A stretch of 64,000 bases of DNA. It comes from Megachile rotundata (Eukaryota > Arthropoda > Insecta > Hymenoptera > Megachilidae). Position 1 is the first letter of the stretch; every line of letters begins with the position of its first letter. The position numbers and the translations under genes are program-made. Under the pieces are notes generated by a model, which searched no databases, was not told the origin of the DNA, and was given only the letters and a program-made list of their open reading frames with translations. Shown here piece by piece: positions 22,236 through 34,079 of this stretch. The stretch lies in assembly GCF_050947335.1 (NCBI RefSeq), contig NC_134993.1:7998001-8062000 (forward strand), written 5' to 3'.

Positions 22236-23229
22236 TTTTTTGTTACATTTTTACTACATATTTTGTTTCAAGTATATTTTTCTCCATATTACATGTTTGT
22301 CAGACATTTCTATTTTTTTAAGTATAATATTTATTTTCTTTTCATTTAAGTATAATATTATTTAATATTTATTTTCGTATTACATTTTTATTGCACATTT
22401 CATTAAGAATATTCTTATTACGTGTTAAATATTTAGATATTTATACTAGATATTTTTTATCGTATTGTTTGTTAGTTGCGTATTTGAAAATACTGAAATG
22501 TTGCTTAAATAAGAGCGATGATTAAAAAACGAAGTGAAAAGAAGACTGTCGATCCAATTATTTGCGAAACAATGAAAGCATGGAAAATGAAAATGATAGC
22601 GCTTGTGAATGCTCGAATGCTGCATGTTCGAAGTTATTGTGCGACCTGAATTAACAACTGCTGTTCTGAATCGACAGGTGTCGATCCCAACACCAGACAA
22701 TGAAAACCTTCTCGCTTCCAAGCCGTTTTAAACCATAATAATTGAAATCCATGACTTGTAGGCAGAAAAATATGATGAAATTAATCGTATTCGCCACAAT
22801 TATTTGTAATAATAAACGCGAGAGAAATATTATTTACAACGTGAGCTGTGATCACGGGCGTAGAGTGTATTGATTTACTGTAGAGCTATGATATATTGTT
22901 TTCATTTAATGGTAAACGGAAAACTGGATAATTGATGTGTGAATTAATTAGAAACGGAAAATTTGGTAATTGCTATTGGAATTTATAGACAGTTGAAAGT
23001 TTCTTGATTATTGTATAAATTAGTCGAAAATAGCGGATTAGTTTTTGTGCGAAAAAATGGAAAATGGATTTGGTGTTTTTTGTTGTTGTATGAACACTCC
23101 CTGGCTATTGAATTACCAATTAGAAATTTTTATTACAAATTAGAATTTTTTTAATGCGGATGTATAGAAAATAAAAGATTTTAAAAATTACTTAAATGGA
23201 AATTTTTAAATTTAACAACCTGGAATTTT
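22236..23229. other. AT-rich spacer, nothing recognised
   Basis: No ORF with recognisable features. The 91-codon frame at 22446-22721 (minus) overlaps a slightly GC-richer patch but has no motif. Confidence 0.25.
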
Positions 23230-23815
23230 CACGGTTTACAAAGCTTTAGAATTGGTTTTAAATCAATATAGAAATTTGAAGATTTAGCGATTCCAAAGTT
23301 CGAAAATTCCGAATTTGGAAAATTAGGAATTTTGGTTGTCTAAATTGACAATTTAGACATTAAAATATTTCGAATTTGGAAATTTATTAAAGCAGATTCA
23401 AAACTGAAAATTCCATACTGGGGGATTTAGATACTGAGAATCTAAAAATTTTGAAAACCTGAAAATTCTGTAATATAAAAAATAAGAGAGTGCAAAATAG
23501 AAACAATTTGTAAAAAATTTGTAAATTGTAAAAGTGTAAAAAATATAAAAATTTCGAAGCTCAGAAATTCTGTAAAAAATAAAAATTTAATTACTGCAGA
23601 ATCTAAAAACTTCAAAGCTCGGAAATTCTTCAAAAAAATTTAGTTATAGAATATCAAAATGTAAAGACTTAAAAATTCTATAAAACAGTAACATAGAAAG
23701 TGCAAAAGCAAAAATTGAAAAACTTCAAAATTCTATAAAATAGGAAGTGCTCAATGTAAAAATGTAAATACTTTAAAATTGAATAAAATAAATATTTGCA
23801 GATACAAGCATCTAA
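23230..23815. repeat. Degenerate repeat of CTGAAAATTCTGTAA type
   Basis: Phrases such as TCTAAAAATTTTGAAA, CTCAGAAATTCTGTAAAAAA and CTCGGAAATTCTTCAAAAAA recur every 70-90 bases. It is an old diverged array. The minus-strand frames across it (23442-23633 and 23678-23953) are by-products. Confidence 0.6.
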
Positions 23816-24469
23816 AAATTTGTAAATGTAGCCATAAAGACTAGCGAAATGCTTTCGGAATTCCCTAATGTAGAATTTCATGCACTGCAAAACCTCTCGG
23901 CGTGTGTGCAATTTTCCACACACTTCACGTATATCGCCCAACCACGTAGACAATTACCACCATAAGCTGAAGCTTACAGTTAGTTCAAAAGTACGTAGAA
24001 CCGAGCTTACATTTGTAAAATGACTAGTAGAGTATACTAATTCTAGTAGAACAAATCCACTTACGATATTCGTGTTAGTGGTTGGGCAAGCGGCTGACGG
24101 CATGTTAAGGCTAGCAGAAATGAAGCGGTATTAACATAATCTGTATCCTGAATAGACGGTAACAGATAACATCATTATTTTCACAGTCATTTTTTATTAA
24201 TTTTTTATTGGTGTTTTTGTTGTTTTTTACTGTTAGTTTTATTTTATTATTGATTTTTTATTAATATTTGTTGTTATTAATTTTATTTTTTCATTTCTTA
24301 TTTGTTATTATTTGTTATTACTTATTATTAGATCTTTATTATTACTGATTGTTTAGTATTATTTATTATTATTTATTATGTGTAGTTTCATTATTTATTT
24401 ATTAAATTAGTAAGAACACCCTTTAATAAACATAAGTAATTACCGATTAATTCAACTTAGTTCATACAC
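23816..24469. other. Spacer with T-rich low complexity
   Basis: Mixed sequence to about 24170, then (TTATTATTT)-like T-rich sequence to 24400. No gene seen. Confidence 0.3.
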
Positions 24470-25350
24470 TTTCAAATCTCTGGATGCAAAAATCACACTA
24501 TTCTAAAATACCCAGATTCAACAATTTCTATACCCAAGTTTTACGTTCCCAAATTCCTACACCTTAAAACTATATTCTCAAAAATTACCTTGTCTCATAA
24601 GACCTAATTCTAAAAATCTCTAGATCCATATTGCATACATCTCAAAAACTCCTAGGTCCTCAGATAACTGGTTTAAGAAATTACCACATCTGAAAATACC
24701 TAGATGCAAAAATTCTTAAATTACAAATTCTGCATCCCCAAATACTTATGTCCCCAGAATCCTAATTTTAAAAATTACCCTATTCACAACTATCTAGATT
24801 CAGAAGTTCCTAAATCCCCAAATCCTATATTTCCAGATACATAGTTTCAAAAATTCCCCTGTTCCAAAATACCTAGATCCCAAATTCCTACATCTCCAAA
24901 ATTCCTAGGTCTTCAGATAGCTAGTTTCAGAAAATACCACGTCTTAAATAAGCTAGATTTAAAAGTTCCTAGATCCCAAATTTCTATACTTCCAGATTTC
25001 TAGTTTAAAAAAGTACTCTCTCCAAACATACCTAAATTCAAAAGTACCTAGATCCCAAATTTCTACATCTCCAAAATTACCTAGGTCTTCAGATACCTAT
25101 TTTAAGAAATTACCACGTCTGAAATAACCTAGATTCAAAAGTTCCTAACTTTCAAATTCCTACATCCCAAAATTCCTATACCTCCAGACATCTAATTTGA
25201 AAAATTGCCCTATCCAAAAATACCTAAATAAAGAAATTTCTATTTTCCAAATTGCTACATCTGCATATCCTTAAACTTCTCCATTCTTTGCAACAAAAAT
25301 CCTACTGTCTGAAAGTACTTAAATTAAAAAATTCCAAATTTCTGCGATTT
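24470..25350. repeat. Long degenerate array, about 80-90 bp units
   Basis: The ordered phrases CCTAGATCC.AAATTCCTA, CATCTCCAAAATTCCTAGG, TCTTCAGATA and TTACCACGTCTGAAA recur; AGGTCTTCAGATA lies at 24905 and 25085, and AGGTCCTCAGATA near 24654. Sub-units of about 80-90 bases make up roughly 180-base higher-order units. Confidence 0.75.
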
Positions 25351-26559
25351 CAATCCATAAATGAACGACGCAGCAACATTCTCTTTCCACCCTTTCGTTC
25401 ACGTACAAATAAATTCCTATATTCTGTACGCCTATTATTTTTCCAAAAACGTACAAAAAATCTGGCGCCGCATGCAGGATGCACGTAACATTCATCAGCA
25501 ATCCATGTGCGACCAGGTAATACTATTACTGCAACAGCAAATACCATCAATATTCAGAGTCATTCAACCCTTAAAACGTGACACGGCACACGTCTTATTA
25601 TAAAAAACTAAATATGAATTGTAAATTTAAAAGTGCAAAATTGTCGAAAGTCTTGCGTTTCGAGAAACCCATTCGCGGAGCGCAACATGGGGTCGTACCA
25701 CGTGATTTCCGCGACACGCCATCGAACAAGTTGTTGTCGATCGACAGTCTTCACGAAAGAACGTTCGACACACAATCCACTCGAGTATCTCGACGAGAAA
25801 TAGACAGAGCGAAATCGCTGGAATTCACGCGAAATCGCTTTCCCTTGATTTTCCCCGCGGCTCGCGTGTCTAGACGGAATGATAAATTTTTTTGACGCGG
25901 TGACCGAAAGCTCTCCAGAATGGATTTTCAATTACTCGTCGACGGAGCGACGAGTGCAACGTCGTAAAATCGAGTTATCGCGCGGCGTGACAGCCGGCTC
26001 GCTTACGCTCGATGGCGCACGAGATGGTCCTGAATAGGGAATCATTGTTAAGTGGATTGTAATTGAATATCACGAAGAAATTCCACGGTCTAGGTGCGAA
26101 AGCGTTTTCCCCGTGAAATAGGCAGTTTTCCTGCTACCGATTGTTTATCACTGTTGTCCGCTCAAATGGAATTTATTCACCGATCCTCTTTTCGTTCGGG
26201 GACTTCATTGTCTGACGTAGTCTGAAGAAACTTTACGACCGAATCGTTCGTGGGTCATTTGTTAAGATTAATGACTACTTATCGAAAGAAGTTGAACCGT
26301 GACAAAATTATTGCAGGTGTTTGGGGACAGATTGGTCCCCTTGCACTATTTTCACGAGACTTCGTGATCAATTTTAATCGAATATGCTTTACTTTGGAGT
26401 CCGATTATAATTTGCGTGGTTGAATGCATAATATCAAATTGACATAACATTTCAACTTTTTTGTGTGTTTTAATATGGTCGTTGTAATTAGTTCTGAGTG
26501 ACGCACAAATAGATCAGGGGGTTAATTTGAGGAGCAAACCAAAATCCTAGTAGCTACCA
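25351..26559. other. GC-richer island (25.6-26.3 kb), candidate regulatory or exonic DNA
   Basis: The largest CG-containing unique block inside the inverted-duplication spacer. Open frames overlap on both strands (25578-25895 plus, 105 codons; 25608-25931 minus, 107 codons), so neither is favoured and neither shows a domain. The sequence fits conserved non-coding DNA or an untranslated first exon. Confidence 0.3.
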
Positions 26560-26995
26560 TTCTGACTGCAAAAATTTTGACAGTTCAAAATCCTGACAAC
26601 CAAAATCTTGATATTCTAAAGTCCATACAATCTAATATCCCGACAGCTAAAATCCTGAAACCTAAAATTCCGACGACAAAAATCCTGACAACCTAATAAC
26701 CCGACAGCTAAAATCCTGACACCCTAAAATTCCGACAACCTAATATTCTGACAACTAAAATTTTGCTAGCTAAAATCCTGACAACAAAAAACCCGACAAC
26801 CTAAAACACCGCCAGCTAAAATTCTAACAACAAAAATCCTCACAACCTAATATCCTAACAGCTAAAATTCTGACAACCTAATATCCTAATAGTTAAAATA
26901 CTGACACCCTAAAATCCCGACAACCAAAATCTTGACAACCTAAAACTCTGCCAGCTAAAATCCTGACAATCGAAAATCCCGACTAACCTAACCTA
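26560..26995. repeat. Tandem repeat of AAAATCCTGACAACCTA type, 16-18 bp
   Basis: About 25 units alternate 'aaaatcctgacaaccta' and 'aaaatcctgacagcta'. It ends in CTAACCTAACCTAACCT at 26983-26999. Non-coding. Confidence 0.85.
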
Positions 26996-28299
26996 ACCTG
27001 TTCGCTGTGATTTTTGACAAATATACTCATTTAAAACCCTACTGATGCTGTAGTCGCCGAACCAAAAAATATACAAAGCTAACCTAACCTAATATTAGCA
27101 TAATGGCTAACATTAGCCATTAACAATATTTGACGAATATACTCTTCATTTGAATTATTGCTGTAGACATTTTGCCATTACTTAATTTGTTAGGGCGACT
27201 TTGACTTATATGAAACGACATCTGTTGTAAAATACAGGGATATTTCAGAGATAATAGTCGATTCATTTATATTGATGAAATCTTCTTCTTTCATGAATAT
27301 AGAACAAATTGGGGTCAATTGTTTCCAATCGTTTGAAATATTTAGCATCTCAGAAGATGTTTGCTTTCTTCGAAGAAGTTGTAAATTATTGAATGGTGTT
27401 GAATAGTAATCGTTGCAAAGATTGGAGATGGAAATTATAAGTGATATTAATATTGCACGTAATTAATATTGTAAGTTTATATTGTTTGTTGAAAAGTGTA
27501 TTCATATTTCACATCTAGACATCTAGACATGAAGGTGGGTGAAATTAGGCTCCTGCAGGAAAAACTGGATGATTTCGTGTTTTAATACTACATTGCACAC
27601 TTTTTACTGCGACAAATTAATTATGAATACTTTCATATTACTTGTAGCCTTAAATAAAGCCTTCAATTCTGACAATTATTATTATTAAAAAAGTTGCATA
27701 TACAAATTTGCAATTAATCGAAAAATGTCAAAAAGTAACTGCAGGTTTAAATTTAAGCTGTATTAATATAATATTAATTATACAACTGAAAAGCTGAGAG
27801 TCGAAATATAATTTATTTGTAGACAAATCAGAATATAATTTATTTGTAGGCAAATCGGAATATAATTTATTTAGTCGCAAATAAGCATATAGTGCATTTA
27901 TTAAGCATTATACAACCGTATCTAATAAGCCATTTGAAACTAATTTGCAAAAAATATCTAAGATCAATGTTTCATACTCTTCATACTTTTCATCGCTGAA
28001 GTGGGTCAAAATAGTTAACACTGAAGATTAGGTCAGTCTGTGAGACGATATGCATACCCTTTATGGTTAAATAATTGTAATTATCATACTTTATGTCATA
28101 CTAGACACGTTCGTTTTCAGTATGGTTGTCAACTGGTTAACTGTATTACGTTAATACATGTTATTACATGTTACTAAACACATGTTAGTAAGTTTATGAA
28201 TATTACAATGTAGGACGATGATTACATCGTTGCTTCGAACTGGAATACACAATGATTCGCAGTCAAACGCTTATGTTTGGTACCGTACAGTTCATAAAT
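26996..28299. other. AT-rich spacer with a small 26-29 bp tandem triplet
   Basis: A second CTAACCTAACCTAA lies at 27081. At 27802-27890 three copies of AATATAATTTATTTGTAG.CAAATC.G occur in tandem. Otherwise no structure or gene was seen. Confidence 0.4.
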
Positions 28300-28800
28300 A
28301 AAGGATGTCTCTAAAGGCCGATCCCACCCTTATATTTCATGAACGGCTTTAAATATGGAAAGATGTTTCGGATAAAAATTGTAGGACATCAAGGGGGACA
28401 TAACATGACAACAATTTCACCTTGGACGGTTTGAAGGTCATCTTCAGTTTCTTAAATAGAATCCCATTTTTTTGCATCTAACTAAACAAATTTATGTTAC
28501 AATCAAATGTAGCAAGAGAAATTATTGTTAGAAAAATTACAGAGAGTAAAAGAATGAAGGAATATTAACGCTAGATATCAAGCACCATATGCCAAAATAG
28601 CAGTGGACAGTAAGTCGATGGTTTACTACAACGATCATGTGTCCAAAACACGGCGATCGATCACTGTCACGCCATTAAATATCGAAACTGTTTGATCTGG
28701 TCCCGCAAATCCTCTAATAAACTCAGGGAGTGTACACCGAGGTAACGATGATTTAGGTATCAACATGGGTACGCTCGAATGTTGCTGCAGCTAGTGAGGA
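28300..28800. other. Unclassified repeat-like block
   Basis: GC-richer sequence with phrases (ATTTCATGAACGGC, AAAATTGTAGGACATCAAG, GGGGGACATAACATG, CTTGGACGGTTTGAAGGTC) that remind me of dispersed insect repeats. There is no second copy in this window. The class is not determined. Confidence 0.25.
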
Positions 28801-29807
28801 ATTCTATTTTGTCTTCATTTTCTCGAGAATTTAGATGGAAAAGAACTTTTAAAGTTGCAAATTTGTAACTTTACAACTTAACTTAACTTAAAGTTACAAT
28901 TTGCAAATTTGGAAACTTCTTCATTTGAATATTTCAGAATTTGATATTTAAAAATATAAAAACATGTGTACTAAAAAGAAAAAGCTTCCAAACATAGTTT
29001 CAAAGTATGAATATTTTCAAATTCACAAACTTGATTAAACTCAAAAGCAACCAATAGCCATCACTCCTTTCCTTTACCCTCATTGAAAGAAAGCGTCCAG
29101 TGCATCCAATTGCATCTATTAAAGACGCCACATAAGTATCCAATTTTCAATATCCACAACAATATAAAAAAAACATCCATCCATTTATTTACGCAATTCG
29201 AATAAACCTGAAAAATGTCTGTTGAGCACGGAATACATAACCCAGGAAGAATAAAGCTGGTTTCTCGTACAATATTTCAGAGGATCAGCGAGAAAAGTGA
29301 AAAGAATGCAAAAATTCGATTCGAATGCGTCTGAATCGAATAACACGATAGAGTTCTCAACAAAAGCCAATAGTTGTAATGCAAGTGTCGAGCATTACAG
29401 AGATATACTGCGTTGTATTGAAGCGTTTAGAACAGGGTAGTCATGTGTTCAGCCATTTCTGAGTTCGCAGGATGCTGAATGCATTCATGTCGAAAAGTGC
29501 ATTATACTGAGAACAGCAGCTCGTAGCCGGAGTTGCAACTGGAACGTAACCTCGTTTAACTTACAAGGTATAACGTTTTACTCGAAGTTATTAATTAGAA
29601 CAAGTGGCAACTCGTGATTTTTCATCTGGCACTGCGCTTTTAACACTTTGAGTGCCACATATAGGAGACGCTTAAATCTTCCTACGAATTCGTCACGTAT
29701 ATTACTATTACTCGTTTAGCTAACTGGAAATATTCACATTAATATGTACGTTAGGTGATTACAAAAGATCTTAGCCAATTTTCGCAGGAGCATTGACTGT
29801 GCACTAT
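28801..29807. other. Spacer up to the right inverted arm
   Basis: AT-rich to 29190. Unique mixed sequence follows at 29390-29700. The minus-strand frame at 29185-29370 has no motif. Confidence 0.25.
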
Positions 29808-29878
29808 TAATCTCGTTAAGTCGCAAAACATTGGATGTATAATTTCTGACGAATGAATCAATCTCATTAATGCCTCCA

Positions 29879-30106
29879 TTATACGGGTTTATATTTATTA
29901 GACAGAATTTCCATTATTTTACCTCTTTCGTACCGTGGAGTTTTATACTGTTTTAGATGAATTCCACCGGACCATGAATTATCTCTAAAAAAATCATCTG
30001 TATTATATTTTATTAGATTGCAAAAGTATATGGTCGTTTTTTTCACATAGCACGCGCTGACTGTGCAGTTTACTATTAACTGACAGTTATCTAAATCGTA
30101 CGACAT
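29879..30106 (-). CDS. Hypothetical 75-aa ORF, intact copy in right arm
   Basis: Not recognised. The frame starts MSYDLDNCQLIVNCTVSACY and contains four cysteines in the first 30 residues, an aromatic/acidic middle (YNTDDFFRDNSW) and a basic end. It has no signal peptide or membrane segment. It is divergently arranged with the 78-codon ORF across 115 bases, which could be a shared promoter if both are real. The left-arm copy has a nonsense codon at position 45 and many replacements, which argues against function in at least that copy. It may simply be an open frame. Confidence 0.25.
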   Translation of the reverse strand: MSYDLDNCQLIVNCTVSACYVKKTTIYFCNLIKYNTDDFFRDNSWSGGIHLKQYKTPRYERGKIMEILSNKYKPV

Positions 30107-30221
30107 AATCTTAAAAAGATTATTTAAACTAATTTGTGTGGGTTAATATTCAAAATGAAGAGTTACATTTTCATCGTGTTATAAGTTTAAAACGGTGTGG
30201 GTGTTTGAACTGAAAGAAAAA

Positions 30222-30458
30222 ATGTTCAAGGCGTTTATTTGGATCGTGCTCCTCTTAGAACAGTTAAAAAGTAGTTCAGTCGATTTAGCGGACTATAATC
30301 CACGGATTAACACTGAAGAGATCCGAGGCACTGAATGTCGACAATTCGACATTTCGCCATTTAAAGCTATTTTTCATGAAAATGTATTCATTTTTGGTCA
30401 CAGGTCACGGACTTTTGCAACGAAACGAAAAATATATAACTTGAATGAATTTTCCTAA
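30222..30458 (+). CDS. Hypothetical small secreted-like protein, 78 aa, right copy
   Basis: Partner of the frame at 20692-20928; only residues at the Gly/Ser and Gln/Arg positions differ. The N-terminus MFKAFIWIVLLLEQLKSSS is signal-peptide-like: a charged start, a hydrophobic core of about nine residues, then a Ser-rich possible cleavage zone. The remaining roughly 58 residues are polar, with one cysteine and a basic cluster. The nine in-frame upstream codons begin with GTG here, so the internal ATG is the likely start. A TAA ends the frame. GT dinucleotides inside (for example at GGTCACAGGTCAC) allow an alternative reading as a spliced first exon. I do not recognise the family. Confidence 0.4.
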   Translation: MFKAFIWIVLLLEQLKSSSVDLADYNPRINTEEIRGTECRQFDISPFKAIFHENVFIFGHRSRTFATKRKIYNLNEFS

Positions 30459-30745
30459 TTCGACGCAATTATCGTCTCGCACGTGCTATCATCTTCATCG
30501 AAAGTGCATGTATGCACGGTTACAGTGCGATAAATGAAAACCGATATCCTTCGAAATATCGTGACCCAGATTTTCCAGGAAATACGTTGTAGTAATAGCA
30601 GGAAAACGATTCGGCTTTTGTCATTGGCTACCTCAGAGCTGTCGATGAGTTTGTCCTGGCAACTGTTTTATGGCTCGTGAAAATGTGCAAGATGGGTAAA
30701 CCGATATCGCTGCTAACACAACATACAAGAACACAGTTTATGCGA

Positions 30746-31565
30746 CGTTATCTAACGAGTATTGATATTTTTGAAACACCAGGTATATTAATATGTTTGT
30801 TTTATATTTTTGAAATAACACACATATCAGTATTTTTATTTTGTATGTAAAAATCAGCTTGTACATCAATGTTTTCGTTTCATATTTTAAAACCACACTA
30901 CACAATAATTTCTTTCTGTAAAAAAGTAAATAATTAAAAAATTGCACACTAATTTTCTCAATTATCATAAAATTTAACGAAAGTTCAATCGTTAAAAGCG
31001 GAATTGAAAGAAGAAAGATCGAGGTTTAATAGATAATACATTATCCATAAATTTCCCGCGAATTCCATTATGTCGCAGGATCTCGAGAAATTGTTCCCAT
31101 GCTGACACCTGCTCCCTATATTATTATATTTCAGCTAATAAAAAAATTTTTCTAATTTCTCCGCGCCGGAAGATTTATGGGTTCCGATAACGTCGCGTCT
31201 GAGCGCCGCTTTCACTTTTCACAACTATTAAAACCGAGTAGCGAGCGTCATTGGTCTGAGGTAAAAAAGTTTCCGCTGAAAAACGAAGAGAAAAGAAGTT
31301 TCAGGTTCTAGGCGGACACAAAGGCGTCCCCCACTTGATTCCATGAAATATTAACGGCCCTGTTGAGTCAGAATTGCCGGTAGATTTATGATCTGCCCGG
31401 TGAAAGTGCTATTGAAGGGCATTCTTATTCAATAGACTCTAAAAAAGAAACATCAGGGATACATAAGTCAAATATGCAAGGAAAAGTTTAGGAAGCTGTG
31501 GACCTAATCCATCATTTCTTTTGAATTAGGGACGTTACGGACTACATTTCTGAAGTATAACTCCT
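30746..31565. other. AT-rich spacer then GC-richer island (31.0-31.4 kb)
   Basis: To about 30970 the sequence is AT-rich with degenerate TATTTTTGAAA repeats. At 30990-31430 it is CG-containing unique sequence (TCCGCGCCGGAAG, GATAACGTCGCGTC) without an ORF, a candidate conserved non-coding block. Confidence 0.3.
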
Positions 31566-31890
31566 GGGGTACTGAAGTTATAGTAATTTTTGGATTGGGT
31601 TTAGGGACAACGTCCACAAACAATAAGTTAGAGTCAGACAATGTCTAATTAGTACTGTTTGCTTCTCAATAAATTTCTCAAATAACGTTGTCTCAAAAAC
31701 ATTTAAACTACTAATTTTTCATGTGACCTTGTTATTAAGGTGACTGCAGTGATTTTTGGATAGGGTTTAGAGTCAGATGTCCAGAAACAGTAAGTTAAAC
31801 TCAGACAATGCCATGTCTAATTAGTACTCTTTGCTCCTCAATAAATTTCTCAAATAACGTTATCTACAAAAACACTTAAGATTTAATATG
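31566..31890. repeat. Direct tandem duplication, period about 170 bp
   Basis: Two consecutive copies share GTGATTTTTGGATAGGGTTT (first copy GTAATTTTTGGATTGGG), then AGTCAGACAATG, GTCTAATTAGTACT.TTTGC, CCTCAATAAATTTCTCAAAT and AACGTT.TCT. The second copy carries a small CCATGTCTAATT insertion-like change. Non-coding. Confidence 0.85.
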
Positions 31891-32509
31891 CATTCTAACA
31901 ATGATACCTACACGTCAAATATATATAAAAGTAAAAATGTACAACTCGTGTGGTAAAATTAAAATAAAAATTTGGTAGCTAATGGTTGCAATAGGAAATC
32001 TGCAAAGTAGTCATTTAACGAGTTTAATAGTTTCAATTACCATGAATGTAGATCTCCAGTGAATTCATATAAGGAACCAGTGATCTCATAAGGATGTCTA
32101 CAGTACGAAATTATTTGAACCATGGGATTCGTAGAATAAGATCCATGATTAGGAACGTTTATATGTAGAATGTGGCGTTACCAAGTGGTTGATAAGATAA
32201 GCTACAGACCCGTAAACCAGAAATGGCTGCATTCAGAGTGTTGTACCATTGAGACGAATAACTAGTCCGATAAGAAATGGAGCCATGATCACGGAGGGGT
32301 TGTATTTAGGGTAGTAGAATCGTAGGATGGATACAAGAAGCAAATTCGAGGAAAGGGGTGTGTTTGAAACGTGATACTGCTGAGTTGCGGAGGTAGGAGA
32401 GCAGTGATTTATGAAAAGTAGAATAACTATCGGAAATGTGGAAGAAGTTAGGGTAATTTGAACTGAGTTAACTGCCGAAGAAGAAAATTATCATTTTAGA
32501 TTTTGCAAA
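31891..32509. other. Spacer, nothing recognised
   Basis: Mixed sequence, no ORF, no repeat partner seen. Confidence 0.25.
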
Positions 32510-32539
32510 ACTAATTGCGTTTGCACAGAGACAAAAGGT

Positions 32540-33130
32540 TTGAGGATTTGAGGATATTGATATTTGTGGATTTTGGGATTTGGAGGAATACGAATGTGAG
32601 AGTCTAGGTCCTAAACTCCGGGGATTTAACGACGTAGGAATTTGGGAATATAAGGATTTGGAGAGCTCGGATTTCAGAGGCTATTTGGAGATATTCGGTT
32701 ACAATTATTAAGGAATTTAGACGATCACAATTTTGGGTATTTAGGGATTACTGGAGTTAGAGTTGTGGTCATTTAGCGATTTGGGGATTTGGGGACAGGG
32801 GTATGGTAATTTAAAGATTTGGGGATTTGGGGAGTTAGGGGTATGGTAATTTAAAGATTTGGGGATTTAGGGATATGGTAATTGAAGGATTTGGGGAATT
32901 AAGGATTTGGGGATTTAGGGATATGGTGATTTAAGAATTTGGACATTTAGGGATATAGTGATTTAAGAATTTGGGAAGTTAGGGATATGATAATTTAAGG
33001 ATTTGGGGATTTAAGGATATTGTAATTTAAAAATTTAGGGATTTAAGGATTTGTGGATTTTAAATTTCAAGAATTTGTGGACATGGTAATTTAGATATTC
33101 AGAGGTCTAGGGATTTGAGGATGAAAAGAT
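32540..33130 (+). repeat. G-rich minisatellite (GGATTTGGGGATTTAGGG type), G4-capable on plus strand
   Basis: Units of GGATTTGGGGA and TTTAGGGATATGGTAATTTAA repeat for nearly 600 bases. Many closely spaced runs of three or four G lie on the plus strand, so four-run windows able to form G-quadruplexes are present (for example around 32775-32850). Same word family as the tracts at 34.4 and 37.6 kb, but on the opposite strand. Confidence 0.85.
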
Positions 33131-33149
33131 TTAGAAAGATGGGCAATTA

Positions 33150-33228
33150 CAAATGTGGTATGTGTGTGTGTATGTACTATGTAATTGTATGGTATGTGTG
33201 TGTGTATGTACTATGTAATTGTATGATC
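33150..33228. repeat. Two-copy tandem repeat with (GT)n core
   Basis: GGTATGTGTGTGTGTATGTA followed by CTATGTAATTGTAT occurs twice in tandem, about 34 bases per unit. Confidence 0.85.
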
Positions 33229-34079
33229 GACATGGGTGCATAATATGAATGAAGCTTGCGTATGGTATGATTGAAGTTTGCATGTAATGAAGGTTGCTAG
33301 AAGATTGTAAGATTGTCTTTTTGGTGTGATCGAATGTTTTGGGAGCAAAGAAAAGGGGGCATTGCTTCGTGAGAGTTTGTGAGATAAAGACGTGAGAAAT
33401 TCGTAATTCGTGAAGTTCCATTTGTGTTGCATTTAATTAATTATAACTAATCATACTTTGCTAATAAACTTCATTAATCTTTCTAATTATTAAATATTAT
33501 TCTGCACAAATTTAGGAAATTTGTGGAATTTATGAAATTTGAAAATCCAAAAATGAAAAAATTCGAAAATTTGAAAATATACAGATTTGAAATCTTGGAA
33601 AAATGCAGAAAAACTTGAACATCTAAAATCCTTGAAAGATAAAAATTTAGTAACATAAACAATGTCAAATTTACATATAAGCACATATCCAAGAGTAATT
33701 CATACTCAACTAGAATATACCATGCTCTGTAGATTTATCAACACGATGGTGCGATCTTTATGCACCAAACTAGTGTACCAAACTAAACCAATTGATGGTA
33801 GGTTTCAGAACTCGAAACGTTCAGTTACAAACAAGTTTCACCGTACAGAATTTCTAATAACTCTGTACGTCAGGCTGCCTGTTGTCAAACTATGCAGTGG
33901 TTTTACAACAAAATAAAGGAGGCTATTCGTGTTTCCAGTGTCTCGTTCCTTCGTATTCAATAGAAATTGACGCATCGTAAATCTGCTGAATGGACGGGCA
34001 GTTACCGTGTGTTATTCCTAGAAATTTCGTATTTCTTGACGCTGACAATCCATCGTGTCTTCTAACAAGACCAAAGGTT
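33229..34079. other. Spacer, nothing recognised
   Basis: Includes a short AATTTGAAAAT low-complexity stretch at 33515-33600. The 84-codon frame at 33662-33916 has no recognisable motif. Confidence 0.25.

Larger units (their letters stand above)
29808..30745 (+). repeat. Right arm of large inverted duplication (IR-R)
   Basis: Reverse complement of 20400-21352. It carries both twin ORFs intact: 78 codons outward on the plus strand and 75 codons inward on the minus strand. Their start codons are separated by 115 bases that are also well conserved between arms (about three differences). Homology stops abruptly near 30745, where the left arm continues into unrelated sequence. Confidence 0.9.

Noticed and set aside
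25578..25931. Overlapping 105- and 107-codon ORFs on opposite strands
   Set aside because: They are expected by chance in a GC-richer island. No domain, and neither strand is favoured.
24470..27000. CRISPR-like arrays
   Set aside because: Repeats are degenerate, lack unique spacers of constant size, and the genome is eukaryotic.
26983..27094. Interstitial telomeric repeat (CCTAA)n
   Set aside because: Only two to three units at each spot, within a CCTA-rich tandem array. Too short to claim a telomeric origin.
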